Positions 15,866 through 23,354 of a DNA stretch of 34,303 nt are shown here, one piece after another (the first letter of the stretch is position 1; every line of letters starts with the position of its first letter). The notes under the pieces were generated by a model. It was not told where the DNA came from. It did no database searches and worked only from the letters and a program-made list of their open reading frames with translations. The position numbers were made by a program, and so were the translations under genes. Source of the stretch: an uncultured Bacillota bacterium (GTDB lineage: Bacteria > Bacillota > Clostridia > Lachnospirales > Lachnospiraceae); the NCBI GenBank assembly GCA_958352855.1, contig CATWQE010000027.1, positions 1-34,303 of the forward strand, written 5' to 3'.

Positions 15866-16624
15866 TTAATACATATTTTTTCCACAGAAAATCTCCTGCA
15901 TTTCCCGCCTGAGATTTTCTGTAATCTCCATTCTTGTTTCAGGGGACAGCTCCTGAAGCTCTGTATGAAACAGATAATTCTCCAGCGCAATCTCCCTTCT
16001 CATCATCTTGGTGTGAAATAAATTCACTTCTTTCACATTCACATCCACAGCCTCATATTCTCCCAGGGTAGCAGGGGCAATATAGTCCTGAATCGAATTG
16101 ATGTTGTGATCCATAAACAGCTTCGCCCCGTTTACAGCCCTGGTAAAGCCCCGCACCCTGTAATCCATGGTAATAATATCTGAATCAAAAGAAGAAATCA
16201 GATAATCCAGGGTGGAAAGGGGGGTGATTTTCCCGCAGGTTGCCACATCAATATCCACCCGGAAGGTTGCCAGAGACGTCTCCGGATGGTATTCCGGATA
16301 GGTATGTACTGTTATGTGGCTTTTATCCAGATGTGCTGTCTGAACACTTCCCACCGGCATCACAGGCTCTTCTGCAATCAGCAGTGTCACAGAAGCCCCC
16401 TGAGGGTCATAATCCTGTTTGGAAAGATTCAGAATCCTGGCTCCAATCATCTTTGCCAGATTGGTCAGTATTACAGTAAGCCTTCCGGCATTGTACTCTT
16501 CATCAATATAGGCAATGTATTCTTTCTGCTCCCTGGCTGTCTTTGCATAACATACATCATAAATGTTAAAGCTTAACGCCTTGGTCAGATTATTAAACCC
16601 ATATAATTTCAATTTTTCTCCCAT
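15866..16624 (-). CDS. speD: S-adenosylmethionine decarboxylase proenzyme, E. coli type
   Basis: 252 residues, strongly like E. coli SpeD (KLHGFNNLTKSLSF versus KLYGFNNLTKALSF; DYRVRGFTR; VDVNV; FHTKM). The self-cleavage site is AHLDKSHITVHTYPE with Ser102 as the residue that becomes the pyruvoyl group; C130 (VATCG) is the expected active-site Cys. It makes decarboxylated SAM, the aminopropyl donor for SpeE. The long class 1a form is unlike the short Bacillus form (about 126 residues). The cleavage-loop linker is about ten residues shorter than in E. coli. Start 16624: GGAAG eight bases upstream and the match to SpeD starts; a longer open frame upstream has no such match. Confidence 0.95.
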   Translation of the reverse strand: MGEKLKLYGFNNLTKALSFNIYDVCYAKTAREQKEYIAYIDEEYNAGRLTVILTNLAKMIGARILNLSKQDYDPQGASVTLLIAEEPVMPVGSVQTAHLDKSHITVHTYPEYHPETSLATFRVDIDVATCGKITPLSTLDYLISSFDSDIITMDYRVRGFTRAVNGAKLFMDHNINSIQDYIAPATLGEYEAVDVNVKEVNLFHTKMMRREIALENYLFHTELQELSPETRMEITENLRREMQEIFCGKNMY

Positions 16625-16722
16625 ATCCCTATCTTCCTTTTTTATGGAAAATAAAAAAACACAAGCAACGCGTTTCCACATCACTCATGTTTTGATTCGT
16701 CCGCCATATTTCATTTTTTGTC

Positions 16723-16767
16723 TATGCCTGCCAGCTATCCTGTCTCCCGAAAAAGAAAACAGGCATA
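16723..16767 (-). other. Leader hairpins upstream of speD
   Basis: In the speD leader TATGCCTG (16767-16760) can pair with CAGGCATA (16730-16723). A second hairpin pairs CCTGT with ACAGG using 16763-16759 and 16743-16739, so the two exclude each other. No U-run follows, so this is not an intrinsic terminator; a regulatory role is only possible. Confidence 0.35.
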
Positions 16768-16795
16768 CAAAAATGGAATTTGAAAGTTCAGAGTC

Positions 16796-16804
16796 TATAT
16801 AGCA
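16796..16804 (-). promoter_or_regulatory. Candidate extended -10 promoter for speD
   Basis: Reverse strand TGC-TATATA (16804-16796), an extended -10, without a clear -35. It would give a speD transcript independent of the upstream RNA, with a leader of about 165 bases. Confidence 0.35.
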
Positions 16805-16865
16805 AATATCTTACTTTTACTACTCTTATTGACCGTTTCACAAGTTGATGTGCTTCTCACACAAA

Positions 16866-17028
16866 ATATAAAGTTTGCAACTTATAAAATTTGAGCTTCT
16901 AACTCAATCAATAAGGCAACCGCAGTTGCCAGTCGGCAGTTGACCCGGCTGTCCGTATGGCCTTAATCCTTTCGGATGGTCAAAGAAAGATTTGCATGGA
17001 ACTTTGAATGAACTTTATATCCCATAGC
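16866..17028 (-). ncRNA. Structured RNA candidate upstream of speD
   Basis: A transcript from the promoter at 17058-17035 would fold compactly. Closing stem: 17020-17011 (ATATAAAGTT) with 16875-16866, ten perfect pairs. Inside: TTGACC (16983-16978) with GGTCAA (16945-16940), enclosing ATCC-GAAA-GGAT (16977-16966, a GNRA loop) and a short GGC/GCC stem; GGCAAC-GTTGCC (16930-16915); TTGAG-CTCAA (16907-16891). A GC-rich core sits in AT-rich flanks. The closing 3' strand can instead pair locally with 16885-16879, as in a switch. The GAAA loop exists only on this strand, which favours the minus orientation. It could be a stand-alone RNA (raiA-motif-like comes to mind, unverified) or a speD riboswitch. 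No protein is encoded here. Confidence 0.6.
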
Positions 17029-17034
17029 GTATTT

Positions 17035-17063
17035 AATATAAAGGATTTGTCATAATTTGTCAA
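17035..17063 (-). promoter_or_regulatory. Strong promoter of the structured RNA
   Basis: Reverse strand: perfect -35 TTGACA (17063-17058), 17-base spacer, -10 TATATT (17040-17035). It lies 15 bases past the degV stop and predicts transcription starting at about 17028-17030. Confidence 0.8.
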
Positions 17064-17078
17064 TAATTTCTGAAAAAT

Positions 17079-17918
17079 TTAGATAACAACAATAATTCCA
17101 CCGTCATTGGCATACATGCTGCTGACTCCCGCAGTGTCCAAAACCACCACATCTTTAACAGAAATCCTCTTTAAAATTGCTTCTTTTACAATCTCTGCTC
17201 TTTCTGGACAGTTACAGTGACTGATTGCCAGTACCTTATTTTCACTGTCCTTTGCGCCTTCTGCAACATAATCCACCATTTTCATCAGAGCCTTATTAAT
17301 GCCTCTGGCCTGGTCTAACTGAACAATCGTTCCTTCCGGTGTGGAACCCATAACCGGTTTGATTTTCAGCGCAGACGCCACAAATGCCTTCAGATTACTC
17401 AGTCTTCCGTTCTTTCTAAGGGTCTCCAGATTTTCCAGAACAAAATAAGTATTCTGAGATTCAATATAGGCTTCTACCGTCTCCACCACCTGTTCAAACT
17501 CCATACCCTGGCTCTCACATTCCTCAATCTTCAGGGCAATGAGAGTCTCCCCAACAGATGCAGAACGGGAATCAAACACATGAATCTTATGTCCCGGTTT
17601 CTCATCCAGCAAAAGATTTTTTCCCAGCACTGCGCTGTTGTAAGAACCGCTTAAATTCGCAGAAAGCGTCACTGCATACACATGGTCTGCTCCACAGTCA
17701 TAAGCCTGCATATAACGTTCCGGTGAAGGGCAGGAAGATTTGGGGCAATTAGGGCTGTCTGCTATCTTCTGTAAAAATTCTGCCTGGTTAAAGGTTTCAT
17801 CATCTACAATATCTTCATCTTCTACAGTTAAAGTAAGAGGAATACTTTCGATTCTCTCATCCTCTTTCCATCTTTCTAATAATTCTCCACAACTATCTAT
17901 TACAATTTTATAACTCAT
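17079..17918 (-). CDS. DegV-family fatty-acid-binding protein
   Basis: A 279-residue DegV protein. Marks: VIDSCGEL near the start, the SCPSPERY segment for the bound fatty acid (S-x-P-S), VTLSANLSGSYNSA, FDSRSASVGE and LRKNGRLS. DegV proteins bind a fatty acid between two EDD-fold domains, and relatives (FakB) deliver it to the FakA kinase; whether this paralogue does so cannot be told. SD AGAGG precedes the ATG. It is monocistronic to judge from the promoter directly behind it. Upstream it faces a plus-strand operon. Confidence 0.9.
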   Translation of the reverse strand: MSYKIVIDSCGELLERWKEDERIESIPLTLTVEDEDIVDDETFNQAEFLQKIADSPNCPKSSCPSPERYMQAYDCGADHVYAVTLSANLSGSYNSAVLGKNLLLDEKPGHKIHVFDSRSASVGETLIALKIEECESQGMEFEQVVETVEAYIESQNTYFVLENLETLRKNGRLSNLKAFVASALKIKPVMGSTPEGTIVQLDQARGINKALMKMVDYVAEGAKDSENKVLAISHCNCPERAEIVKEAILKRISVKDVVVLDTAGVSSMYANDGGIIVVI

Positions 17919-18068
17919 TTTTCACAACCTCTTTATGTAGTTTTTAATACTATGTTTTATAATAACACAAAACAAAGGGTTTGAAAAGGTTTTTCCAGGA
18001 AAAGTCTAGGATTTTTTTTGCTTTTCGTTTATACTGTTCTTATCTTTAAAATTGAGGAGTATCTCACC

Positions 18069-18572
18069 ATGATTGCATTGCAAATATTAGATATTAAAGA
18101 CTTTATGTCAAAACTTTTGATTGGCGCTGCTTTTGACCCCTTCTGGCTGTCCGAAGCATCTGTTACAACCTCTATCACCTACAATCTTACCGGCTCTTTG
18201 CAGCCTGATTTTTTTGATACAGAAGAAAAAGAAGCCCTGGCTTTAGAGGGAAGAACCTATGCCCTCTGGAAAGATGTAAAACCCTTCTGCTTTTCCATTA
18301 TGAAAGGGAAGAAAACACCTCTTCACTTTAAGATTGTATTCCTTCTCTCCAGAAAAAATGTGGAAAAACTTTTGCGGGATCATCCTCTTGGACTTACCAC
18401 CGAAGATATTTTCGGGCTTTTCGTAAATTTTCAATACGATGGCACCCATCTCACCTGCACCACAGGGACCTCCCTGAAAACCTTTACCCTGGACAAAACC
18501 CTGGATCATGTGTGGGATGACTTAATCCAAAAATTCTTCAAACAACAGAAAATTCCCTATCAAAATTTATAA
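18069..18572 (+). CDS. DUF5721-type protein of unknown function
   Basis: 167 residues, soluble. I recognise it as the conserved Lachnospiraceae family of the DUF5721 type: MIALQILDIKDFMSKLL at the start, SEASVTTS, the LEGRTYALWKDVKPFCFSIMKG core and a C-terminal TGTSLKTFTLDKTLDHVWDD. No catalytic motif is evident. The start at 18069 follows GAGGAG by nine bases. It lies 23 bases upstream of nudC, so probably the first gene of a three-gene unit with nudC and ogt. Function unknown. Confidence 0.75.
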   Translation: MIALQILDIKDFMSKLLIGAAFDPFWLSEASVTTSITYNLTGSLQPDFFDTEEKEALALEGRTYALWKDVKPFCFSIMKGKKTPLHFKIVFLLSRKNVEKLLRDHPLGLTTEDIFGLFVNFQYDGTHLTCTTGTSLKTFTLDKTLDHVWDDLIQKFFKQQKIPYQNL

Positions 18573-18595
18573 TTTCGAAAATGTGAGGTATACAT

Positions 18596-19435
18596 ATGAT
18601 ACAAGATTTAGAAAACCATGTTTTTCACAATGAATATCAACCAGTCCCCCCAACAGAAAAGGACTATATTTTGCATTATCAGAGCCACGAAGTTCTGGCA
18701 AATACAGCGAAAGGGACACTCTCCTTCCCCACCTTTGGGGATGCTGCAAAAGCGCAGCCTGAGATTTACAAAAACTATATTTATCTGTTTTCCATGGATG
18801 AAGCCCGTTATTATCTGGCTCCTGATTTCCAGCCTACCTGGACGCCAGAGTTTTCTTTTGCTGATATCTCTGTCTTTCGCAGCTTTGAGCCAAAGGAACA
18901 GGCCTTTGCCCTGATTACAGGCTTTCATTTGTTCACCTGGTATGAAAAGCACCGTTTTTGCGGCGCCTGCGGCCATGAAAATGTCCATGACCAGAAGGAA
19001 CGGATGCTCCTGTGTCCTGTATGCGGAAATACCCAGTATCCCAGAATTTCTCCGGCAGTGATTGTAGGCGTGCGAAACGGTGAAAAACTGCTGCTCTCCA
19101 AATACGCTGGCAGAAACCACACCCGGTATGCCCTCATTGCCGGATTTGCAGAAATCGGGGAAACACTGGAAGAAACAGTAAAGCGGGAAGTCATGGAGGA
19201 AGTAGGTCTCAGGGTGAAAAATATCCGCTATTATAAAAGCCAGCCCTGGGCCCTCTCCGGCAGTCTTCTGTCTGGATTTTACTGTGATTTAGATGGTGAC
19301 GCCCAGATTACCCTGGATGAAACAGAACTGGCTGTAGCAGAATGGTTTGAACGAAAAGACATTCCTTATGAGGATTATGACGTAAGCCTCACTCGGGAAA
19401 TGATGCTGCAATTTAAAAAAGGTCTGGATGCTTAA
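18596..19435 (+). CDS. nudC: NADH pyrophosphatase (NudC-type Nudix hydrolase)
   Basis: 279 residues: an N-terminal NudC domain, a zinc ribbon (C122, C125, C140, C143), and a Nudix domain with the box GFAEIGETLEETVKREVMEEVGL (183-205). Family role: cleaves NAD(H) to NMN(H) and AMP and removes NAD caps from RNA. The diagnostic motif SQPWPFPxS reads SQPWALSGS (215-223), so only SQPW is kept; activity on NADH may be altered. GAGG lies seven bases before the ATG. It is in a probable operon with the DUF5721-type gene and ogt. Confidence 0.9.
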   Translation: MIQDLENHVFHNEYQPVPPTEKDYILHYQSHEVLANTAKGTLSFPTFGDAAKAQPEIYKNYIYLFSMDEARYYLAPDFQPTWTPEFSFADISVFRSFEPKEQAFALITGFHLFTWYEKHRFCGACGHENVHDQKERMLLCPVCGNTQYPRISPAVIVGVRNGEKLLLSKYAGRNHTRYALIAGFAEIGETLEETVKREVMEEVGLRVKNIRYYKSQPWALSGSLLSGFYCDLDGDAQITLDETELAVAEWFERKDIPYEDYDVSLTREMMLQFKKGLDA

Positions 19436-19465
19436 CATGTTTATTTTGTCAAAGGAGAATATGTC

Positions 19466-20020
19466 ATGGAATATATCAATTATTATGAATCACCCCTTGG
19501 AAAGCTTCTTTTATCCGCAGATGACATTGGGCTGACCGGAGTCTGGTTTGAAGAACAGAAATACTTTGCCCAGGGTCTGAAGGAGCCTTATGAGGAAAAA
19601 GAGCTTCCTGTTTTTGAAGCTACCAAACGCTGGCTTACCATTTACTTTTCTGGAAAAGAGCCAGATTTCACTGTTCCTTTTCACTTTATAGGAACTGATT
19701 TTCAGAAAGCTGTGTGGGAAATTCTGCGCTCTATTCCCTATGGAAAAACCATGACTTATGGGGAAATTGCAAGACAGATTGCTCTGCAAAAAGAGATTTC
19801 ACACATGTCTGCCCAGGCTGTGGGCGGGGCTGTAGGGCATAATAAGATTTCCATTCTGGTTCCCTGCCACCGGGTGGTGGGAACCAATGGAAATCTCACA
19901 GGGTATGCGGGAGGAATGGATAAAAAAGTGAAGCTGTTGACCCTGGAAGGGGTGGATATGGAAAACTTTTTTACCAATACACCACATAAGACGCCAGCGG
20001 CTCATCCCCACGCTCAATAA
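19466..20020 (+). CDS. ogt: Methylated-DNA-[protein]-cysteine methyltransferase
   Basis: A 184-residue suicide DNA repair protein that removes O6-alkyl groups from guanine. The acceptor Cys is C134 in IPCHR-type motif LVPCHRVVG; the helix-turn-helix (YGKTMTYGEIA) with its arginine-finger region and the closing GYAGGMDKK are present. GGAG is eight bases upstream of the ATG. The last 17 residues (NTPHKTPAAHPHAQ end) overlap by 50 bases the 3' end of the convergent lipoprotein gene, which may make this tail a product of that overlap. Confidence 0.95.
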   Translation: MEYINYYESPLGKLLLSADDIGLTGVWFEEQKYFAQGLKEPYEEKELPVFEATKRWLTIYFSGKEPDFTVPFHFIGTDFQKAVWEILRSIPYGKTMTYGEIARQIALQKEISHMSAQAVGGAVGHNKISILVPCHRVVGTNGNLTGYAGGMDKKVKLLTLEGVDMENFFTNTPHKTPAAHPHAQ

Positions 20021-21395
20021 CCCAGGCTGCCAGCTTTTTGGCAGTCTCATCCAACATGGCAAAATCCAGATTTTCCGGAACGTCATGAACAGAGTTTAGC
20101 ACTGCAAAAACTTCCTGTTTATTCAGACAGGCGTCCTGGAAAAGAACCACGCTGCTCATATTTTCTTCACGAAATGCTGCTTCGTCTCCACCCACATCCA
20201 TGTCTGCATATTGGATTCCAAGACCACCGGCAAGGCTTTTTCGCAGCCCCGCTTCTGAATCTCCACCGTAAACAGTCAATGGCTGATCTTTCCAGCCAAG
20301 GCATTTTAAGTTTATCATACGAATCTGTTCATACCGCGTTTCCATATACTCAGACAACGCCTCAGAACCTTTTTCCCTGTTATCCTCTGTATTAAAGGCA
20401 GCGAAAATAACGTCACAGGGCAGTTCATCGGACGCTGCCAGCCATCTGGCAGTCTGCAGAAGCGTTGCCACCCCGGATGCATTGTTGTAAGCGCCGGGCA
20501 TCAGAAGCGGACCGCACTGGCCTGCCCCGTCAAAGTTTGCTCCCAAGACAACCGCCTTGGCAGGGTCTTTTCCCGTAAGATAACCAACCACATTATCCGC
20601 AGTTCCCTGTTCATCTATCCCATCCGGTAACTGCAAATGAATCTGATACCCTTCCTGTTTTAACTGTTCATAAACAGTGTCTGTAACCGTAATACGGCTG
20701 GGCGTCCCCAGGGCATTGGTATACAGGATCCCCTCTGACACTTCTCCTGTTGTCAGGCAGAGCTTTTTGTTCCCATCCTGGGGTTCTGCTTTGGCATCCC
20801 AGATGGCTTTTCCTTCCTCATAGAGCCCATGGTCTGTGGTAAGAGAAAGGGTTTTATCCACCTGCTCCGGTGATGCGCTGAACGCCCAGTCTTTCCCCAG
20901 TTTCAGTTCTGTTTCTGTACCATCCGGAGCAATGAGAAATGCTTTCCCGGGAAGGATGGAGGTAACTGCAGTCTCATAGCTCTGCTTCCAGTCTCCAAGC
21001 CCAGGAAGCTGCTGTAATCCTGTCACCTGAAACTGTTTTGCCAGCCAGTCTGCGGCTGCCCTGTTTCCATCACTGCCACCTGAGCGCCCCTGATATTTGG
21101 CGTCTGTCAACTCCCGGACATAAGCTTCTGTTGTTCCCTCCACCGTCCCGTTTACCTCATACTGTACCGGTTCCACACCAGTTGCCCAGAACAGTTCCCT
21201 TTCCTTTTTTACGTTTTTATAGGTCTTGGGATTTGACTTTTTTTCTCCCTCTTGGGCAGCTTTTTTTGAAGTCCCTGGTTCTTCCTCATGCGCCGCTTCT
21301 TTCTTGGACGTATTTTCCTGCTTCTGGCAGGAGGCCACAGTCAGCACAGACAAAGCCAGAGACAGCCCGACCCAAAAACACCATCTTTTTCTCAT
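19971..21395 (-). CDS. M28-like lipoprotein, probably not an active peptidase
   Basis: 474 residues. The N-terminus is a lipoprotein signal (MRKRW, hydrophobic helix, lipobox VASC with Cys23), followed by a charged linker to about 60. From about 260 the order of M28 zinc-peptidase motifs can be followed, but ligands are replaced: GAHxD reads GANFD (N287), GADDNASG reads GAYNNASG (Y303), the EE pair reads ED (337-338), INLD reads INLK (K364), and HTxxD reads NSVHD (N434). It is therefore predicted to be a pseudopeptidase, perhaps a binding or sensing protein outside the membrane. AGGAGG is five bases before the ATG. It is the last gene of the ABC operon. Confidence 0.78.
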   Translation of the reverse strand: MRKRWCFWVGLSLALSVLTVASCQKQENTSKKEAAHEEEPGTSKKAAQEGEKKSNPKTYKNVKKERELFWATGVEPVQYEVNGTVEGTTEAYVRELTDAKYQGRSGGSDGNRAAADWLAKQFQVTGLQQLPGLGDWKQSYETAVTSILPGKAFLIAPDGTETELKLGKDWAFSASPEQVDKTLSLTTDHGLYEEGKAIWDAKAEPQDGNKKLCLTTGEVSEGILYTNALGTPSRITVTDTVYEQLKQEGYQIHLQLPDGIDEQGTADNVVGYLTGKDPAKAVVLGANFDGAGQCGPLLMPGAYNNASGVATLLQTARWLAASDELPCDVIFAAFNTEDNREKGSEALSEYMETRYEQIRMINLKCLGWKDQPLTVYGGDSEAGLRKSLAGGLGIQYADMDVGGDEAAFREENMSSVVLFQDACLNKQEVFAVLNSVHDVPENLDFAMLDETAKKLAAWVIERGDEPLASYVVYW

Positions 21396-21404
21396 AGACA
21401 CCTC

Positions 21405-22070
21405 CTACTCCAGCAATGCCCCATCCCTCAGACGGAGCACTTCATCCGCCTTGTCTGCAATATCCAGGTCATGGGTCACCACAATCACACAGTACTGTTC
21501 CTCATGGGCCAGACGCTGAAGCAGGGAAAAGATCATCTCACTGTTCTCAGAATCCAGGTTCCCGGTGGGTTCGTCTGCCAGAAGAATGCGGGCATCAGAA
21601 ACCAGGGCTCTGGCGATTGCCACCCTCTGCTGCTCCCCGCCGGAAAGCATGGCAGGAAGCCGCTTATAATAAGAGCTGTCCAGTCCCACCTCTTCTAACT
21701 TCTCATGGACAAGCTTCTCTGCCTCTCCTTGTTTTACGCCCCTTAAAAGCATGGGATAGGTAACATTTTCTTCCACTGTCAAAAGAGGAAACAAGTTATA
21801 GCTTTGACAAATAAGGGAAACTGCTTTTAAACGGTAATGGTCCCTGTTGCAGTCTGCTGTACTTTTGCCCTCATAGAGAATTTGCCCCTCTGTTGGCAGG
21901 TCCAGACCAGCCAGCAGGGACAAAAACGTGGTTTTACCACAGCCGCTTTTCCCCACAATGGCATAAAATTTCCCGCTCTGAAAATCAAAGTCAATGCCTT
22001 TTACTGCATGTACTTTCTGATATTTGCTTTGATATGTATAGTGTACCTTTTGTGCCTGTAAAATTCCCAT
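21405..22070 (-). CDS. ABC transporter ATPase (MacB/LolD type)
   Basis: 221 residues with Walker A GKSGCGKT, Q-loop CQSYNLFP, signature LSGGEQQR, Walker B ILLADEPTGNLD and the H-loop VVTHD, all intact. The type belongs to the MacB/LolD/BceA group that powers FtsX-like permeases. AAGGAG is seven bases upstream of the ATG, which sits four bases behind the second permease. It presumably energises the two neighbouring permeases. Confidence 0.95.
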   Translation of the reverse strand: MGILQAQKVHYTYQSKYQKVHAVKGIDFDFQSGKFYAIVGKSGCGKTTFLSLLAGLDLPTEGQILYEGKSTADCNRDHYRLKAVSLICQSYNLFPLLTVEENVTYPMLLRGVKQGEAEKLVHEKLEEVGLDSSYYKRLPAMLSGGEQQRVAIARALVSDARILLADEPTGNLDSENSEMIFSLLQRLAHEEQYCVIVVTHDLDIADKADEVLRLRDGALLE

Positions 22071-22074
22071 AAGC

Positions 22075-23349
22075 CTACTCCTTATCACGTAGAATATCCA
22101 TCACATCCACCCGGACGGTGAGCGCCGCCGCCGCTGCTGCACCCAGTGTATAGCACAACAGAATCACAGCGCATATGGCAGGCTGAAAGCTCTCCGCTTT
22201 CACAAAGCCCCCTGCTGCCGCCCCCAGTATCACACCGCCAAGACAGAACACAAACTGCTCCAGTATTGCTTTTAAGGTAATCTGCATCCTGCTTTCCCCC
22301 AGCATCCTCATCACCCCATACTCCGGTTTCCGCCCCCGTATCTGCAGAAAACTGACGAAGAAACCAATGGCTGTAATCATTAAGAAGAAAAACAGGTACG
22401 AACCTTCCAACTGGGCAAGATTACTTTCAATAGGCCCAACTGCTTCCTTCAAAATCCGGTCATCCATGTGAATCTGGAACAGCTTGCTGCTCTCACTGCT
22501 GAGAAGCCCCTGCTCTATCATCCCTGCCTTTATCTTCTCCAACTGCTGATTATCCTCAAGGGTAAAATAGATTTCATCCACGCAAAATCCCCATTCATAA
22601 TAGGCTCCGTTCTGTTTGTGTACCGTATTGGCAGTTTCCGTAAGCTCTTTCATGGTTTTCAGTGGCATTCCACCGGAGACCCCTGTAATCTTACCCTGGT
22701 ATGTGCCCACCACTGTCAGATGAAAGATACCTTCTACTTTATTATCCCCTACCCAGACACTTGCCAGGAAAGGAACCGTATCCCCAAGGACATACCCCAA
22801 ATCTTCCGAAAGAATGCAGATGCGTTCCTCTCCTTCCAGGCAGCTTTCATCATACCCCTCCAGCCACTGGATATCATCCCTGATACGCACCAGCTCATCC
22901 TCTGCCTGAAAAGTATTGTATGCTTTCATAGAGCCTTCCACCCCACCGCTGTCCCTGGTCTCAAACTGAGAAAGCAAGGACTGAAAAAGGATATTTTCTC
23001 TCTGTCTGGACGGATTTACTCCGGTCTTTTCTTCCAGAATCTCTTTTGGAAAAGTACGGACATTAAAATTACTTATGCTATAAAGCTGGCTGAAATAGCC
23101 GCTTTCCTCCATTTCCTCCCACAGACTGCCTGGAATCAGCGGAACAGCCTCCTGCTTATTACTAATAATACTGCCTGCCACTGTAATACCATCATAGGTT
23201 TCCTTCAATCTTTTACGGGTATTATCAATGAGACTTGGGTAGAAAAGCATGAATATAGTCATTATCATGGTAGAAATTACCACCAGAATACAGGCTGCCT
23301 TCCGTCTCATTGCTATACGCCAGATATAAGAAAAAGTCTTCAATGCCAT
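22075..23349 (-). CDS. ABC transporter permease, FtsX type (second subunit)
   Basis: 424 residues: one N-terminal helix (VVISTMIMTIFMLFYPSLI), a large extracytoplasmic domain (about 45-310), and three C-terminal helices with the FtsX cytoplasmic loop GRKPEYGVMRMLGESRMQI. This is the topology of MacB/BceB-type mechanotransmission permeases. It starts five bases after the first permease and is translated next to it; the two probably form a heterodimer. Confidence 0.88.
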   Translation of the reverse strand: MALKTFSYIWRIAMRRKAACILVVISTMIMTIFMLFYPSLIDNTRKRLKETYDGITVAGSIISNKQEAVPLIPGSLWEEMEESGYFSQLYSISNFNVRTFPKEILEEKTGVNPSRQRENILFQSLLSQFETRDSGGVEGSMKAYNTFQAEDELVRIRDDIQWLEGYDESCLEGEERICILSEDLGYVLGDTVPFLASVWVGDNKVEGIFHLTVVGTYQGKITGVSGGMPLKTMKELTETANTVHKQNGAYYEWGFCVDEIYFTLEDNQQLEKIKAGMIEQGLLSSESSKLFQIHMDDRILKEAVGPIESNLAQLEGSYLFFFLMITAIGFFVSFLQIRGRKPEYGVMRMLGESRMQITLKAILEQFVFCLGGVILGAAAGGFVKAESFQPAICAVILLCYTLGAAAAAALTVRVDVMDILRDKE

Positions 23350-23354
23350 TCCCC

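Noticed and set aside
16723..16767. Intrinsic terminator before speD
   Set aside because: The hairpins are not followed by a U-run on the minus strand (GACAAAAAAT follows).
16866..17028. c-di-GMP riboswitch, T-box or 6S RNA as identity of the structured RNA
   Set aside because: The GEMM core and T-box sequences are absent, and the fold is multibranched rather than the long rod with a central bubble expected of 6S RNA.
19971..21395. Active M28 aminopeptidase
   Set aside because: The family motifs are traceable but the zinc-ligand residues are substituted, so an active-enzyme call is not supported.
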